NCBI GenBank assembly: GCA_025617745.1
Contig: CM046863.1
Location: 14,078,875-14,142,874 of the forward strand
Direction: 5' to 3'
Length of the DNA stretch: 64,000 bases
Source: Heliocidaris erythrogramma
Lineage: Eukaryota > Echinodermata > Echinoidea > Camarodonta > Echinometridae
Shown: positions 1-9,974 of the stretch, piece after piece
Layout: each line of letters begins with the position of its first letter
How positions within the stretch are numbered: the first letter of the stretch is position 1
Translations under genes and position numbers: made by a program
The notes under the pieces: generated by a model
The model's input: only the letters and a program-made list of their open reading frames with translations
Told to the model about the DNA's origin: nothing
Databases searched by the model: none

Positions 1-1052
1 CACACTTGTAAAATGACAAAACTATTTTGAGAGAAAATAGGCTTTAAAAAATTGAATTCCTCATATTCTTAAGGCATATTTTAAGTGCTGATTGAAAAAA
101 AAAAAAAAAACATAGATGCTTTGACCTGGTGACAAAACCAAGGTAAAAATTGGTATCCCTCAAAATGCATGACTCGTTTGCATATTTCTAATCTATCCAT
201 AAAATAATTGAAATTAATTCAAATAGCGTGTATAAAAAGGAAACACTATATTTCAATTATTAATTATTTATCAATAAATTATTAACAATTATGAAAACCG
301 GATTCATAGACTGGATGCAGCACGGTACAAGAGCACATATAATACACGTATGTTAATCGCCCTGTACAGAAAATAACACTTCGTCGAAAGTGTAGTCGAA
401 ATATTATATCACGCGTGATGACAAGCTTTCGGCAAGCTTTTGCTGTACCAAATATATAAACTAAATTCAAGTTTGCGGCACTCGTGATAGTGCGCTTGCG
501 GCATGCTTGCAAATAAGTGAACCTAAATTTGTATGGGGGATCGGTCAGCTCGAGGAGAGGCACATTGTTACATGGTTTACATCAATAAAACGGATGTAGC
601 AATAGGAACTAGTGCATGTTCATGGACGAGCTCTTTCACTTACCCGTATGAAATTCAAACATTTTATATGTGCTATTGTAAATGTTTGCTGTCGAATGAT
701 ATCATTCATGGAAAATTATACCATTTTATGAAAAATGTATGCAGTATCTATTGGAAACGTAATCCACTTATAACAATTATTCACCATGCTAGCCTTATTT
801 GTATGAATGTTAGTCCCTTGAAAGTGGTGAAAAAAGCAAAATTTCGGTTTCAGGCAATAACAGGCGTGCCAATAAAATTGTTATTGAAAGGAAAATTCTA
901 GTAGCTTATGAAAATTACCACAGGGTATAATGTTGCTTTCTGACCTTATTTCTGAGTTTCTATTTCTGTTTGGAGACGAAAGAAGTAGCTTTGTTCTATT
1001 GAAAGCTTATCGCATAATAAGCTTAGACTTGTCTGCGCGTTGTTTTAAACAG
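1..1052. other. No recognised gene; probable intron of gene A
   Basis: AT-rich sequence with a short poly-A run near 97-113. An open frame at 533-901 (+) has no family signature that I recognise and no convincing splice sites tied to it. By position this should be intron or upstream sequence of the ROCO-like gene, whose first visible exon starts at 1053. I see no RNA gene or clear mobile element here. Confidence 0.4.
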
Positions 1053-1219
1053 ACGGATTTCTCCATCGGCTCTACGTAAGGATGGCGAAATGGGCTATGG
1101 AGCAAGGAGGAACCAAGAACCCAACTTTCCATTGCCGTGAAATGCTTTTCCATGTAGACGAAAGGCATAGGGTCATCATGAAAAACAACATCGATGCAGA
1201 TAAAGCACACCTGATAGAG
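1053..1219 (+). CDS. ROCO/MFHAS1-like gene A, exon with COR-like C-terminal end
   Basis: Internal exon after a good acceptor (TTTTAAACAG) and ending at GTAGAA. It opens with the last two bases of a codon, so the preceding exon, not seen, ends after one base. The frame reads GFLHRLYVRMAKWAMEQGG and continues to DADKAHLIE. This resembles the stretch of ROCO-family COR domains where a pro/gly-phe motif is followed by a hydrophobic Arg-rich helix. It ends in phase 0, matching the exon at 27779. Known: COR domains follow the Roc GTPase domain in ROCO proteins and drive dimerisation. Inferred: this is the C-terminal edge of such a domain. The donor is weaker than consensus. The large gap to the next exon lowers certainty, but phase and sequence flow support it. 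Confidence 0.55.
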
Positions 1220-1404
1220 GTAGAAAATATATATTTGCTGTGATTCCAAGTGAATACATTATTAACTCGAAAAAATTGCAATTACTAGCAGAGAAAACCG
1301 ACTTACAAACAATTGTCCCAATAACCACTAATAGCGTGCTTTAAAAGAGTAAAGTTTATTCAATACGCTATATCAGAGAAAATCAATAGTTACTTATGCA
1401 TCTT

Positions 1405-1430
1405 TAATAATAATAATAATAGTAATAATA

Positions 1431-1472
<42 letters not shown>

Positions 1473-1473
1473 G
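1405..1473. repeat. (AAT)n microsatellite
   Basis: About 69 bp of AAT units with two G interruptions, inside the first large intron of gene A. Confidence 0.95.
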
Positions 1474-1916
1474 AAGCTGTCTTTTTAAATAGCGCCCTGG
1501 GTGGAGAGGAGCAATGTAGATGAAATGCCTTGCTTAAAGGGTCACTAAAATAAAAAAATAATTGCCCATTTTTTGTAGGAAGGTGTCATCAGGAGCCAAA
1601 AAATATCCATCACACAATTTTTTATGCATTCAGTCATATTTTATAATCATTTGAAAAGTACATTTTTGCTGATTTACACAGTCATAAGCCCCGCCCCTAA
1701 AAAAACCCATCGAAGCGACATTGTGATCACGTGATCTGTGACGCATGAAAAGTAAGGGAAAATATTACACTAACCTATACCATGCGCGCCCGGAGGCCCC
1801 CGGCAGGCCCAGCCCGGTGCCGAGCATGATATTCACCGCATCGACCATTTGTATTGCGTATTTTCGTGTGTTTTATTCCTGACAATAACTTTGATTTGGG
1901 ACACAGTTCATAAATA
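1474..1916 (+). promoter_or_regulatory. Upstream region of THAP fragment, with an 18-bp shared motif
   Basis: The segment before the THAP start holds TGACGCATGAAAAGTAAG at 1739-1756. A 17/18 match, TGACGTATGAAAAGTAAG, lies on the minus strand at 5724-5741, upstream of a converging gene fragment. The shared motif suggests a promoter or terminal element of a transposon-borne gene pair. No TATA box is obvious. Confidence 0.3.
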
Positions 1917-2160
1917 ATGCCTAATCGGTGTATAGTTGCCGGCTGTAGCAAGACCCCTAAAGATGGTGTAAGCCTATACATCATTTTCCAAAAGATGAAA
2001 ATCTACGGAAATTGTGGGTCGCAAAGGTAAAGCTCACGCGGGCAGAGTGGCAAGGGCCAGCCAAGTGAATGGAGTACAATCTGCAGCGATCACTTTGACG
2101 AAGATGCTTTTGAGGATCCTGTCCTGTATTCCGAATTTGGCATGAAGAGAAGGATAAGCT
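1917..2160 (+). pseudogene. Broken THAP-type zinc finger (transposon-derived)
   Basis: The reading starts MPNRCIVAGCSKTPKDGVSL, which is the start of a THAP C2CH zinc finger (C-x4-C spacing). It then continues in another frame as HHFPKDENLRKLWVAKVKL and TRAEWQGPAK, and after another shift as SEWSTICSDHFDEDAF. The C-x2-H of the finger (CSDH) is present. Two frameshifts and an in-frame stop break it. THAP domains bind DNA and sit at the N-terminus of P-element, Kolobok and related transposases as well as in host regulators. The rest of the protein is missing: hairpins start at 2251 and a foldback element at 2403. I infer a dead transposase N-terminus rather than a host gene. Confidence 0.75.
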
Positions 2161-2250
2161 AGCTAAAAGATTCAGCTATTCCAACGATCAGACTTGGAGT
2201 CAAGTCTTCCAATCTGTTTTTCAACGACAGCAGCTGCAGCAGCTTCACCA

Positions 2251-2324
2251 GTAGACCCAAAATTCTGTCTCTCGTTCGTTAGCTAAGACGACCTAACGAA
2301 CGAGAGACAGAATTTTCGGTCTAC
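2251..2324. repeat. Near-perfect hairpin, about 32-bp arms
   Basis: Left arm starts GTAGACCCAAAATTCTGTCT and ends near 2282. The right arm at 2292-2324 is its reverse complement apart from one C/G difference. The loop is about 9 bp. It would fold into a strong cruciform. Confidence 0.9.
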
Positions 2325-2331
2325 TTCACCC

Positions 2332-2375
2332 GTAACTCCAGGGAGCTCCAACGCGTTGGAGCTCCCTCGAGTTAC
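2332..2375. repeat. 44-bp loopless palindrome
   Basis: GTAACTCC..CCAACGCGTTGG..GAGTTAC is self-complementary over 22 bp on each side with one mismatch. It lies 8 bp after the preceding hairpin and just outside the foldback element. Confidence 0.9.
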
Positions 2376-2402
2376 TTTACCCACGGCCCTTGGGGTCATC
2401 CA

Positions 2403-2745
2403 TATAGCTAGAAGATCCGATAGTTAGCGGGTCCGATAGACCGACACCAAATAGATAGAAGGTTCGATAGACCTAATGTACGAGAGGGTCCAGTAGACAG
2501 AAGGTTCTATAGACCGAATCGGCAAGAGGGCCCAATAGTCCGAAGGTTCTATAGATCGAATGCCCAACGGGTACGATAGTCAGAAGGTCCGACAGATAGA
2601 AGGTTCGATAGTCCGAATGTACATGAGGGTCCAATAGACAGAAGGTTCTATAGACCGAATCGGCAAAAGGGTCCGATAGTCCCAAGGTTCAGTAGGGGTC
2701 CGATAGTTAGAAGGTCCGATAGACCGACAATAAATACGTAAAAAG
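2403..2745 (+). repeat. FB1 left array, 16-bp unit ATAGNNNGAAGGTNCG
   Basis: About seventeen units, mostly 16 bp, with some 26-27 bp units carrying an extra GAATCGGCAAGAGGG-like insert. The core ATAG..GAAGGT is kept while the 3-4 bases after ATAG vary (ACC, TTA, TCA, GAT). Confidence 0.9.
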
Positions 2746-4143
2746 GGTGAAATAGTGGATAAAATGATAGTAAAAAATAAGTGGTTCCAAAAAAGTGGGG
2801 CGTTATGTTTTCAGATCGTCAGTCCGTACCGTCCGTCCCTCCCGTATTTGTGTTCTCGGGATAACTTGGGAAACATTCGACGGATCAACTTCAAACTCAT
2901 CTAGAGGAATGACTATTATCTGATTTATATTTTTGGGTCACAGGGTCAAAGGTATATAACAAAGGTCTTTATGTTCATAAATAATGTCATGAGAAGCTTT
3001 GGAGATCACTTTAAACACAGCCCATGTACGTGTATGCACAGAGAAGTGACAATGATTGTATTAATTTAATAGGACCAGGACCCTCAGTAATTTCAGCTAA
3101 TAATTGCAGTGACAAATGTATTTTTTAGCTCATTACATAGAGTGATATAAATTATAAAATATGAATGTGCGATTTTGTTTCTTATCCTTTATATGTATAA
3201 ACTTATTTTGTTATTGCCCATTGGTCTAATTTCTATGTTATGCAAATTTCACAAGTTATATATCTCTAATCACGCTGAAAATAGGTAAATCATATTCATT
3301 GACCGCCAAATGTATTGGTTCAACCATAGACGTAAGAACCGGGACTGGAGGCATTAGCCCCCCCCCCCCCCCCCCCCCCCCGTAAAAAAAATGTGGGGCG
3401 GGAATACCCTCCCCCTCCCACTTTTCATGCCTAAAAAGGGGGTTCCAACCAAATAAAAAGCAAAACAGGAATAGGTTGAAAAGGAAAGAAGAAAAGAAAA
3501 GAAAGGAAAAGAAAAGAAAAGAAAAGAAAAAGAAAAGAAGTCAGAAAGGAAAGAGAAGAAAACAAACATTCAAAAACTTCGCTGACTAGCATTATTAGGG
3601 TTATTTACCAATGCCAATTATATTTTAATTATAGATATTAGTTATTAATAAAATCGCCATATTTATGTATATAAACCAATGCCAATTATATTAATAAGTC
3701 ATATTCTTATGGAAGTTATTTGGTTTGCATCTTGAATCTCTAGCTAATGTTATGCTATTTTTCTACTCAAAGAATGTTAGCAACATAACTGAAAGGAATC
3801 GAGCGGCAAGTTGACCTAAAGTGGCTAAAGAGATGAATTTTCAGAAAAAATTGGCCTGTGACGAATATTCTCTTCCCAATATGAGAACGGAAGATGCCGA
3901 TAACATGTTACACAGATTATGACAACGGAATAACAATACGCTATAGAACCTATTCTCAGGATACAAAATTCTTCTTTTTTTTCTCTCTCTCTCGTTCGCT
4001 CGCTCATACAATCAAGAAGCTAGGTCTAGATTGTTTCTTGCCGCAAGCACCTCTTACCTCCTGCAGCTACAAGAAGCCCGAATATCATAATATTCGGGCA
4101 GTGAAGCATCCGCCTATTCTCGAATCCCCCCCCCCCCAAAAAA

Positions 4144-4175
<32 letters not shown>

Positions 4176-4929
4176 ACAAATGGTATAATTTACCCGACAG
4201 GGTCCACAGACTAAAATTTGCCACAAGGTAGTAGTATGGGTGTAGTCGGTGAACATTCAAAAAAGTATAAATGCTGACATCATAGCTGGTAGGAAAATAT
4301 CACCTGACAACCCTCAACAACAACAAAAAAAAAAAAAAAAAAAATGGAAACGCCCCCCTCCCAAGAAGGTGGTAGGGCCTAATTGAAACAATTTCATTTT
4401 TATCGGTCAGAATCTTTTGTTACTTGAAATGAAAATTCAATTACAAAGTGTGCACCCCATTAGATTTCTTTGTTTAAAAAATAACACTTGTGTTAGAATG
4501 GGCGCCCTTTCCTCAGCTTGCTCCACTAGGAAAAAATGCTTCGGGCATGTTGGGCCTCGGGGCTTTAGTGTGCACCATATAATTATATTTCCATGTTTCA
4601 AAAAATGGTCAGCGTCCCCATTACCAATAAATACATGGTTTAGTGGCAAAATTAATCGGGGGCTGAGCCGCACGGGTGGACCACCCCCGCCCCACGGTGA
4701 TGATGATGATGCTCTGATAAAAATACTTTTAACATGTTGAAAATGTATAAAACAAAACTTTAGAATAAGTTCCCCATTTTTTTAGGGGGGGGGGGGGCGG
4801 GGCTACAGACCTAGTGCATCGGTTTATTACAATACACATAGAAGACGATAATGCATTACCCTTTTCCTTTTATGAGATAAAAGTATTAAAAACTTATTGC
4901 ATCCACTTATTTTAGCCTTTTTAAGTTAT

Positions 4930-5114
4930 TGTCGGTCCATAGGACCTTCTCACTATCGGACCCCAACTGAACCTTCGGTCTATCGGACCCTCCGCCGATT
5001 CGGTCTATAGAACCGTCTGTCTATTGGACCCTCTCGTACATTTTGTCTATCGAATCATCTATCTATTGGGTGTCGGTCTATCGGACCCGCTAACTATCGG
5101 ACCTTCTAGCTATA
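4930..5114 (-). repeat. FB1 right array, inverted partner of 2403-2745
   Basis: On the minus strand it follows the same unit order as the outer and inner parts of the left array, including the unit ending GACCGACAC and the AATCGGC-type insert. It lacks the internal duplication seen on the left. This order match shows true terminal inverted repeats rather than two random arrays. Confidence 0.88.
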
Positions 5115-5260
5115 GGGCTGTAACCCGGCCCTTCACCGTATTCTGCGAGGGGTTCAAACATATAATATGGTCGAATTTCCCTTGCCACTCGAGCTTCTTT
5201 GCCTTCGGGGTCTGATAAATCATCTGATAAATCAGAGTTCGTATCTGCATGGCTCAGAAA
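5115..5260 (-). pseudogene. P2RX7-cytoplasmic-domain-like N-terminal fragment
   Basis: On the minus strand the frame reads SDLSDDLSDPEGKEARVARE followed by IRPYYMFEPLAEYG. An acidic Ser/Asp stretch then a (I/V)xPYxFEP motif is what I recall at the start of invertebrate proteins sharing the P2X7 receptor C-terminal zinc-like domain. The expected downstream W-C-x-C-G-x-C region is absent because FB1 begins at 5114. It faces the THAP fragment across FB1, and a motif upstream of it (5724-5741) matches one upstream of THAP. Assignment rests on a short motif only. Confidence 0.35.
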
Positions 5261-5261
5261 A

Positions 5262-5918
5262 GTCCTCAAACTCGGAATCGCGAGCACTTTCCTCTCTCTA
5301 TATAAGTTACTCGAATTCAGCCAAAATCTAAGTATAAGCAAAAAATCCGTAAGTGAAATAAACAAAACAAAAGCGTTCACCAGTCGCTATGTAAGAGGGG
5401 AATATAGTCACTGCCGTACTAAAGATGTGTAGGACATTGTACATACAGACGCATAAAACGGCTGTGCACGCGTTTATGACCAATGCAAAACTTTCGTTCG
5501 GCAAGCTCAGATGGATGAGAACATTGTTCAAAGAAAAGTTAAAAAACAAAACAAGAGCTGTATATTTGGGCAAAACCGTTTTCTGATCTTGTAGAAAATA
5601 TATTTGCTGATTATTCACTCCTAAGATTATATTGATTAATTTCCTTTTTTCATAAATTGTCTGTTAAACAGAGGGGTCAAATACCGCATTCTGTGTATGC
5701 TGCAGCCTGCAGATCTTGTGCCTCTTACTTTTCATACGTCATTTGGGTGTTAGCCAATGAGCTCATGAGTTTTAAGGAACGGTCCCAAAACCTCTACTTT
5801 TCCCCCTTTTTCGCCAAAACGAGACATAATTTGGACAATCGATTGGCAGATTCGTGATTAGAAGGCAAAACTACACGGAAAGAGCACCCATTTTCTCTCT
5901 AATTTAGTCAACCTTTAA
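5262..5918. other. Intronic sequence, no gene recognised
   Basis: Holds the minus-strand upstream region of the P2RX7-like fragment, including the 18-bp motif at 5724-5741. Frames at 5328-5618 and 5657-5857 have no recognisable domains. Confidence 0.4.
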
Positions 5919-5919
5919 G

Positions 5920-6003
5920 GACATAAGTGCCGTGAAGGGGTTTGAACTTTGCATTCCAAGTCAAGTGATTAAACCACTCCACTACGACACCTCCAGTCTA
6001 AAC
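5920..6003 (-). repeat. tRNA-like SINE head
   Basis: On the minus strand, GTCGTAGTGGAGTGG resembles a pol III A box, and about 30 bp later AAGTTCAAACCCC resembles a B box. Spacing fits a tRNA-derived SINE head rather than an intact tRNA gene, since I cannot pair a full acceptor stem. The body and tail are not clear. Confidence 0.45.
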
Positions 6004-6436
6004 CTTAATTTTCCCCACGTATGGCGCTTACACTTCCAATCGATCGCGGAATCTAAAAAGAAAGAATTTAATCAACCATGAACTACTTGTACATTTGATA
6101 TCAATATAATCAAATCACCCGGTTTTTCGATCCTTCTGGAAAGAGCGAGGGTTTTAATACTAGACCTACAACACACGATACCAACTTGTGGGTCGCTATC
6201 ATTCAGACGAATTTTCTGAGTGTTCACCCAACCGACATGGTTTTGTGGGCTGTTGGTCTCCTTTGACAGGTGTTGGAGGTATCGGATCTTATCCATTTAA
6301 AGTGTTATGTTTACACGACTATCAGCGCCGATGTCACGTATATGTGACAGATAGACTTTTTTCAATTTCATTGCCCCACCACAGGAAAGGTATATGGTTG
6401 TAAATGTATATCAAAATTTTGAGCATAATTCAAGCA
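6004..6436. other. No gene recognised
   Basis: Mixed sequence between the SINE-like head and the DIRS left end. The frames at 6072-6296 (-) and 6188-6403 (+) are mutually antisense and match nothing known to me. Confidence 0.4.
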
Positions 6437-7565
6437 TTTTACTGCCATATACCTACCTAGTCTCCAGACAACACAACACATATAAGTCACAATATTGTGC
6501 ACACCCCCCGTAATCCATTGTTATCTCCTTCCTCCCTCACCCGCATGAATGTGCAACGGCCATCTTCGTCTCTCTTGCTCGCTCCCGTCGAGTCACGGCG
6601 CTCCTGATTTCAGGTCTTTTTGTATCTTTTCAGCGCGCCTATACACATTAAAAAGCATTATTTTGTACTAAATTTCGTTCTGAATATTGTACTGCTGTGT
6701 TTTTTGATCACTCTTTGCCTTTGCAGGAACATGTTCACGTTCCTTTTCTGGCATTTATTTTCCTTTTCGCGGCTAGCCCCACGTGTCTTGCTGGTGTTTC
6801 CGTTTGCCCCGATCCCGTTGTTTGGTGGTTTTATCCGATTAATTGTTAATGTTTCGGTGCTTGTTGTTGAATTGTGGGTATCCTTCAGTTGTCGAAAGTA
6901 GTGTTACCTGCTGATTCTGAATTATTTCATATCTGTATATTTTATTGCTTGTTTCTGTTGTAGCAATATGAGTTCGGAAGCATCTAGGTCATGGAGACTT
7001 GCTTCTTCTTGAAGAAATAAGTTGCCCAGTGTTGTTACCCCGCAGAAATTGCCAATCCAATCTCGGAGCCCGTGGCTTCGGGGCGGATGGCATTAGTCGA
7101 TCTGAAAACGCCAACATTGAAGCCCGTGGCCTCGGGGTGGGTGGCGTCAGACTCTATTGGTTTAGTTATCTCAAACCTTAACTCTCGGTCGTTCCGATCA
7201 GAAGGGGGACGTCTGCTTCTCGGCCTGCTGCGTGCCCTAGTCCCACAAAGCCACATGGAGATTTATGTCACTATTGCGGGGCAACTCACGGCACCGCCCA
7301 TGTTGGTCTGGGTTTTCAAACCATAGACCCCGGTCCTACCGACCAGCTGGGTGAACGAGTGTTGGTGTCTTACCAGCCTAACGTGGAGACTCGAGCCAAC
7401 AACGTTGGGCGGTCTGCGGAGCACCAGACCTTGTCGCCTGAGTGTGCGGAATAAGGTGGCCTCCTAATTTCGCCCGCAGGTGGAGCAGGAATTCATCCGC
7501 ATAGCACAGATAGTGCTTATGCGAATACTGGCGCCTCGTCTCAGTCCGCTCTTGCACTCGGCGCT
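6437..7565 (+). mobile_element. DIRS-like retroelement, left end and gag start
   Basis: The segment 6437-6560 is an inverted copy of 27060-27230: shared blocks include ATACCTACCTA, GTGCACACCCCCCGTAA, CATTGTTATCTCCTTCCTC and CACCCGCATGAATG. DIRS elements carry inverted terminal repeats, and the right-hand copy lies next to a tyrosine recombinase, so this is read as the left terminus of the same family, probably the same copy. The rest (6968-7560) is gag-like. Sequence after about 7565 becomes AT-rich and unrelated, so the element is interrupted here. Confidence 0.65.
6968..7560 (+). pseudogene. DIRS gag-like ORF, 5' part, decayed
   Basis: Starts MSSEASRSWRLASS then stops. Downstream frames carry repeated ARGLGxxG segments and HGDLCHYCGATHGTAHV, which looks like a small C-x2-C..H..H nucleic-acid-binding knuckle. 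A later frame (AEHQTLSPECAE, stop, then AGGAGIHPHSTDSAYANTGA) continues to about 7560. Several stops and frameshifts show it is dead. DIRS gag proteins are poorly conserved, so the assignment depends on the terminal repeat and the RT and recombinase downstream. Confidence 0.45.
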
Positions 7566-8289
7566 TATGATACATGTAACAATTAAAAACTGCTAAAACC
7601 TTGGTCGTTAATTTGAACATACATAAATAAAATTGACACACTCTCAATCTATATCACTTCAGTTCAGGAGTACTGAAATAGTGCAATCATTCCGATTTCA
7701 AATTGCCATTTATCTTAAAATAACGTATCTTCATCATCTCTTCTACAATTGGTACATGTACAACTCTTGTCCAAGTAATTTGTAAAACATTATGACCTGA
7801 TCCTTTAAAAGAACATAGTATATAATACATACATACATATGTATTACACTTTACAAATACGAACTTTCATGTGATACTCAATTGTATAATCAAATTTCTT
7901 TGAGAATTCAGTAGACAGTGTACATGTATGTGTATATATCAAATTAGAACAAAAAAAAACAAACCCTGTAAACTCTGATTTTCCTGAATAGGAATAATTG
8001 TTAACATAATACTGCTACATGGTGCTTATATTGAACAATTGTACCCTCGATATTTCATAAATTTTTAATTAACACTAAATATGCACTAAATATTTGTTTT
8101 GGCAAAGAATACTATTTAGAACAGTCACACACTCAGTGGTCTCTGATTTAGACTCAAATTATTATTCGTCAAAATGGTCGTTAGTATCAATTTGCAGACA
8201 TGTTTTCTAAACAAGATAAATAACAAGAAATTATGCTTCAATTTAGTTTTATACAGTCTCTGTCTGTATACATTTCTATAAAATCTCAA
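7566..8289. other. AT-rich, no gene recognised
   Basis: Unrelated to the DIRS sequence on its left. Contains short ATAC-rich stretches near 7825-7845 and no coding frame of note. Confidence 0.5.
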
Positions 8290-8600
8290 ATTCAGACCCA
8301 ATTGGTTTCAAAAACAAAATATGTTCACTTAGTCTTAAATTTAGTCCCGGACAATTTTACGTACTGACTATTTTCATTTAGTCTGAAATACAAACACATA
8401 AAATCTACGAACTGAAAATGTTCATTGTCTTAAACTCAGACCCAATCAATTCCAAGAACTGACAATTTTCATTTAGTCTGAAATTCAGACACATAAAATC
8501 TACGAACTGAAAATGTTCATTGTCTTAAATTCAGATCCAATCAATTCCAAGAACTGACAATGTTCATTAAGTCTGAAATTCACACACATAATTTCTATTA
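8290..8600. repeat. 95-bp tandem repeat, about three copies
   Basis: The phrase AAATCTACGAACTGAAAATG recurs at 8401 and 8496, a 95-bp step. Flanking phrases (TCAATTCCAAGAACTGACAA, CATTTAGTCTGAAATTCAG) repeat at the same step, and a diverged copy precedes them. Confidence 0.9.
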
Positions 8601-8702
8601 TGTCCATTCACCTTTGAGTATTACGATGATTTAAACACAAAGCTACTAGTCTGCATTCAGTCATAGTTGAACACTTCAGCCCGAACGAAAAACATCAATA
8701 TA

Positions 8703-8869
8703 CTGTTAATACATGGTTGGGAGTGTGTTAGTGCGATCCGGCAACACAAAGGTTTTTATCGTGGTGTACCTAACGCACGAGGCGTAGCCGATTGTGTTAG
8801 ACACCACGATAAAAACCTGCGTGTTGCCGGATCACACTAATGCACGACCTCACAACCATGTATTAACAG
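8703..8869. mobile_element. Palindromic MITE, 167 bp
   Basis: CTGTTAATACATGGTTG at the left is the reverse complement of the right end CAACCATGTATTAACAG. The arms continue through GATCCGGCAACAC and GGTTTTTATCGTGGTGT to a loop near 8768-8799. No coding content. Confidence 0.88.
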
Positions 8870-9324
8870 TTTTATAAAACGGGTCTACAATCTTAGTGCT
8901 TTCACTTACCTCAGACTGTCATGACATGTCCCATGCGTGAATCCTGCTCAGCAAAACATGATGTAGACTAGTGTTGCAAACGTACAATGTTTATCTACTA
9001 TGTTAGGCTAGTGCCTAGCCTAGTCTAGACCGTTGCGAACGTATATAGGCCTGCACATGTTTATTTACAATGTTTAGGCCTCGTCTTAGACCTATTTGTT
9101 AGTAATGTGTAGCCTAATGGAAGTGGTATTGAATCTGGTTCACCGATGTATTTTCACTCATGAGCTTGGCTGAGCATGTTCGAATTTGAGCTTATATTGA
9201 AGCCTGAAGATGAAGACAAGGTACCACCAATGGCACTAAGAGTATGACTAGTACCAGTACTAGCACTAGTAGGAACAGGACTAGTACTAGCACTAGTAGG
9301 AATAGGACTCGGAGTAGGAATCAC

Positions 9325-9588
9325 TTGGCACAGTTGTGTTCTTTGTGTAGTCCGTTCCATCCGCTTTTCTGATATGCCTGCATAGAAATGGCTCAACATT
9401 AACAGCGTATCTTACTCACCTTGCATGATGGTGGATAGGTCCGTGCGACTGAGTTTAGCGAAACATTCAAGCTTTGAAAATCCAAATTTCACTGCTCTTT
9501 TCGTACTGTTGGAATCCTTCCCATTCAGTAGATCGTCGAGTTCTTCCTCCGTGAGAAGTGCAAAACTGAGATTCGAAGATACAGCCAT
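9325..9588 (-). pseudogene. Crypton-like tyrosine recombinase N-terminus (DUF3504-type core-binding region), decayed
   Basis: From an ATG at 9588 on the minus strand: MAVSSNLSFALLTEEELDDL, then LNGKDSNSTKRAVKFGFSKL. The ExLxxLL..KDSxxTKRAVxxGxxxF pattern is what I know from core-binding N-terminal regions of Crypton recombinases and host genes derived from them (KIAA1958, QRICH1, ZMYM families). After a stop the reading resumes as LLMLSHFYAG, then in another frame IRKADGTDYTKNT, matching the expected LxxFYAxxRKADGxxYxKxT motif. The catalytic domain is missing. Downstream, 9238-9310 is a low-complexity ACTAGT-rich run. I infer a truncated, frame-broken Crypton fragment. Confidence 0.6.
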
Positions 9589-9816
9589 TTTTTACACGCT
9601 TCTATCGTCAAAAATTAAACTTAAACTTTCATTTTCGGTACTGAATTGCAACGATCCGACCGCGGTAGCGCTACAGCTGTAATTTTGTTGATTTGTTGAT
9701 TTTTTGATTTGTTGATTTGTTGACATTAGCGCGACGATCGATATCGCGATATCGATAGCGTATACGGTATAGCGTGTAAAAACATATAGCAAAATCGAGT
9801 CGTATCGTCTGCGCTA

Positions 9817-9865
9817 CATAAATGTTTACATGTTTATGTTTACATGTTTACATGTTTACATGTGC
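9817..9865. repeat. (TGTTTACA)-type short tandem repeat
   Basis: ATGTTTACATGTTTATGTTTACATG and following copies form about five units of TTTACATG. These also match forkhead-type binding words, probably by chance. Confidence 0.8.
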
Positions 9866-9974
9866 AACAGTTCCCTTTTGCTGTATGTTATCACTTTTTT
9901 TGCACAATCACGTGGTGTTATTTGACCAATCAGGATGGCTACATTCTTGAACCCGTATAATATAATATAATATA

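Larger units (their letters stand above)
2403..5114. mobile_element. Foldback-type element FB1 with 16-bp unit arrays as inverted ends
   Basis: Two arrays in opposite orientation bound a 2.7 kb segment. Both outer ends begin TATAGCTAGAAG, and both inner ends run into ACAATAA then a short A/G-rich stretch (left about 2760, right about 4905). The left end is longer because some units are duplicated. The interior (2760-4905) holds a C-tract at 3357-3382, GA-rich sequence, A/C-rich repeats near 4126-4175 and a G-tract near 4784-4800, but no transposase. Loose similarity of the flanks (TTTACCCACGGCCCTT left, GTAACCCGGCCCTT right) may be an eroded target duplication. Structure resembles foldback or Galileo-like elements; movement is inferred. 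Confidence 0.7.

Noticed and set aside
533-901. 122-codon open frame on the + strand.
   Set aside because: No recognisable domain and no linked splice sites; kept as unassigned sequence.
5920-6003. Intact tRNA gene.
   Set aside because: A and B box-like words are present but I could not form a full cloverleaf; called a SINE-like head.
9372-9421. Possible intron with GTGAGT donor in the Crypton-like fragment.
   Set aside because: Reading straight through with one frame change restores the known FYAG..RKADG motif order, so decay explains it better than splicing.
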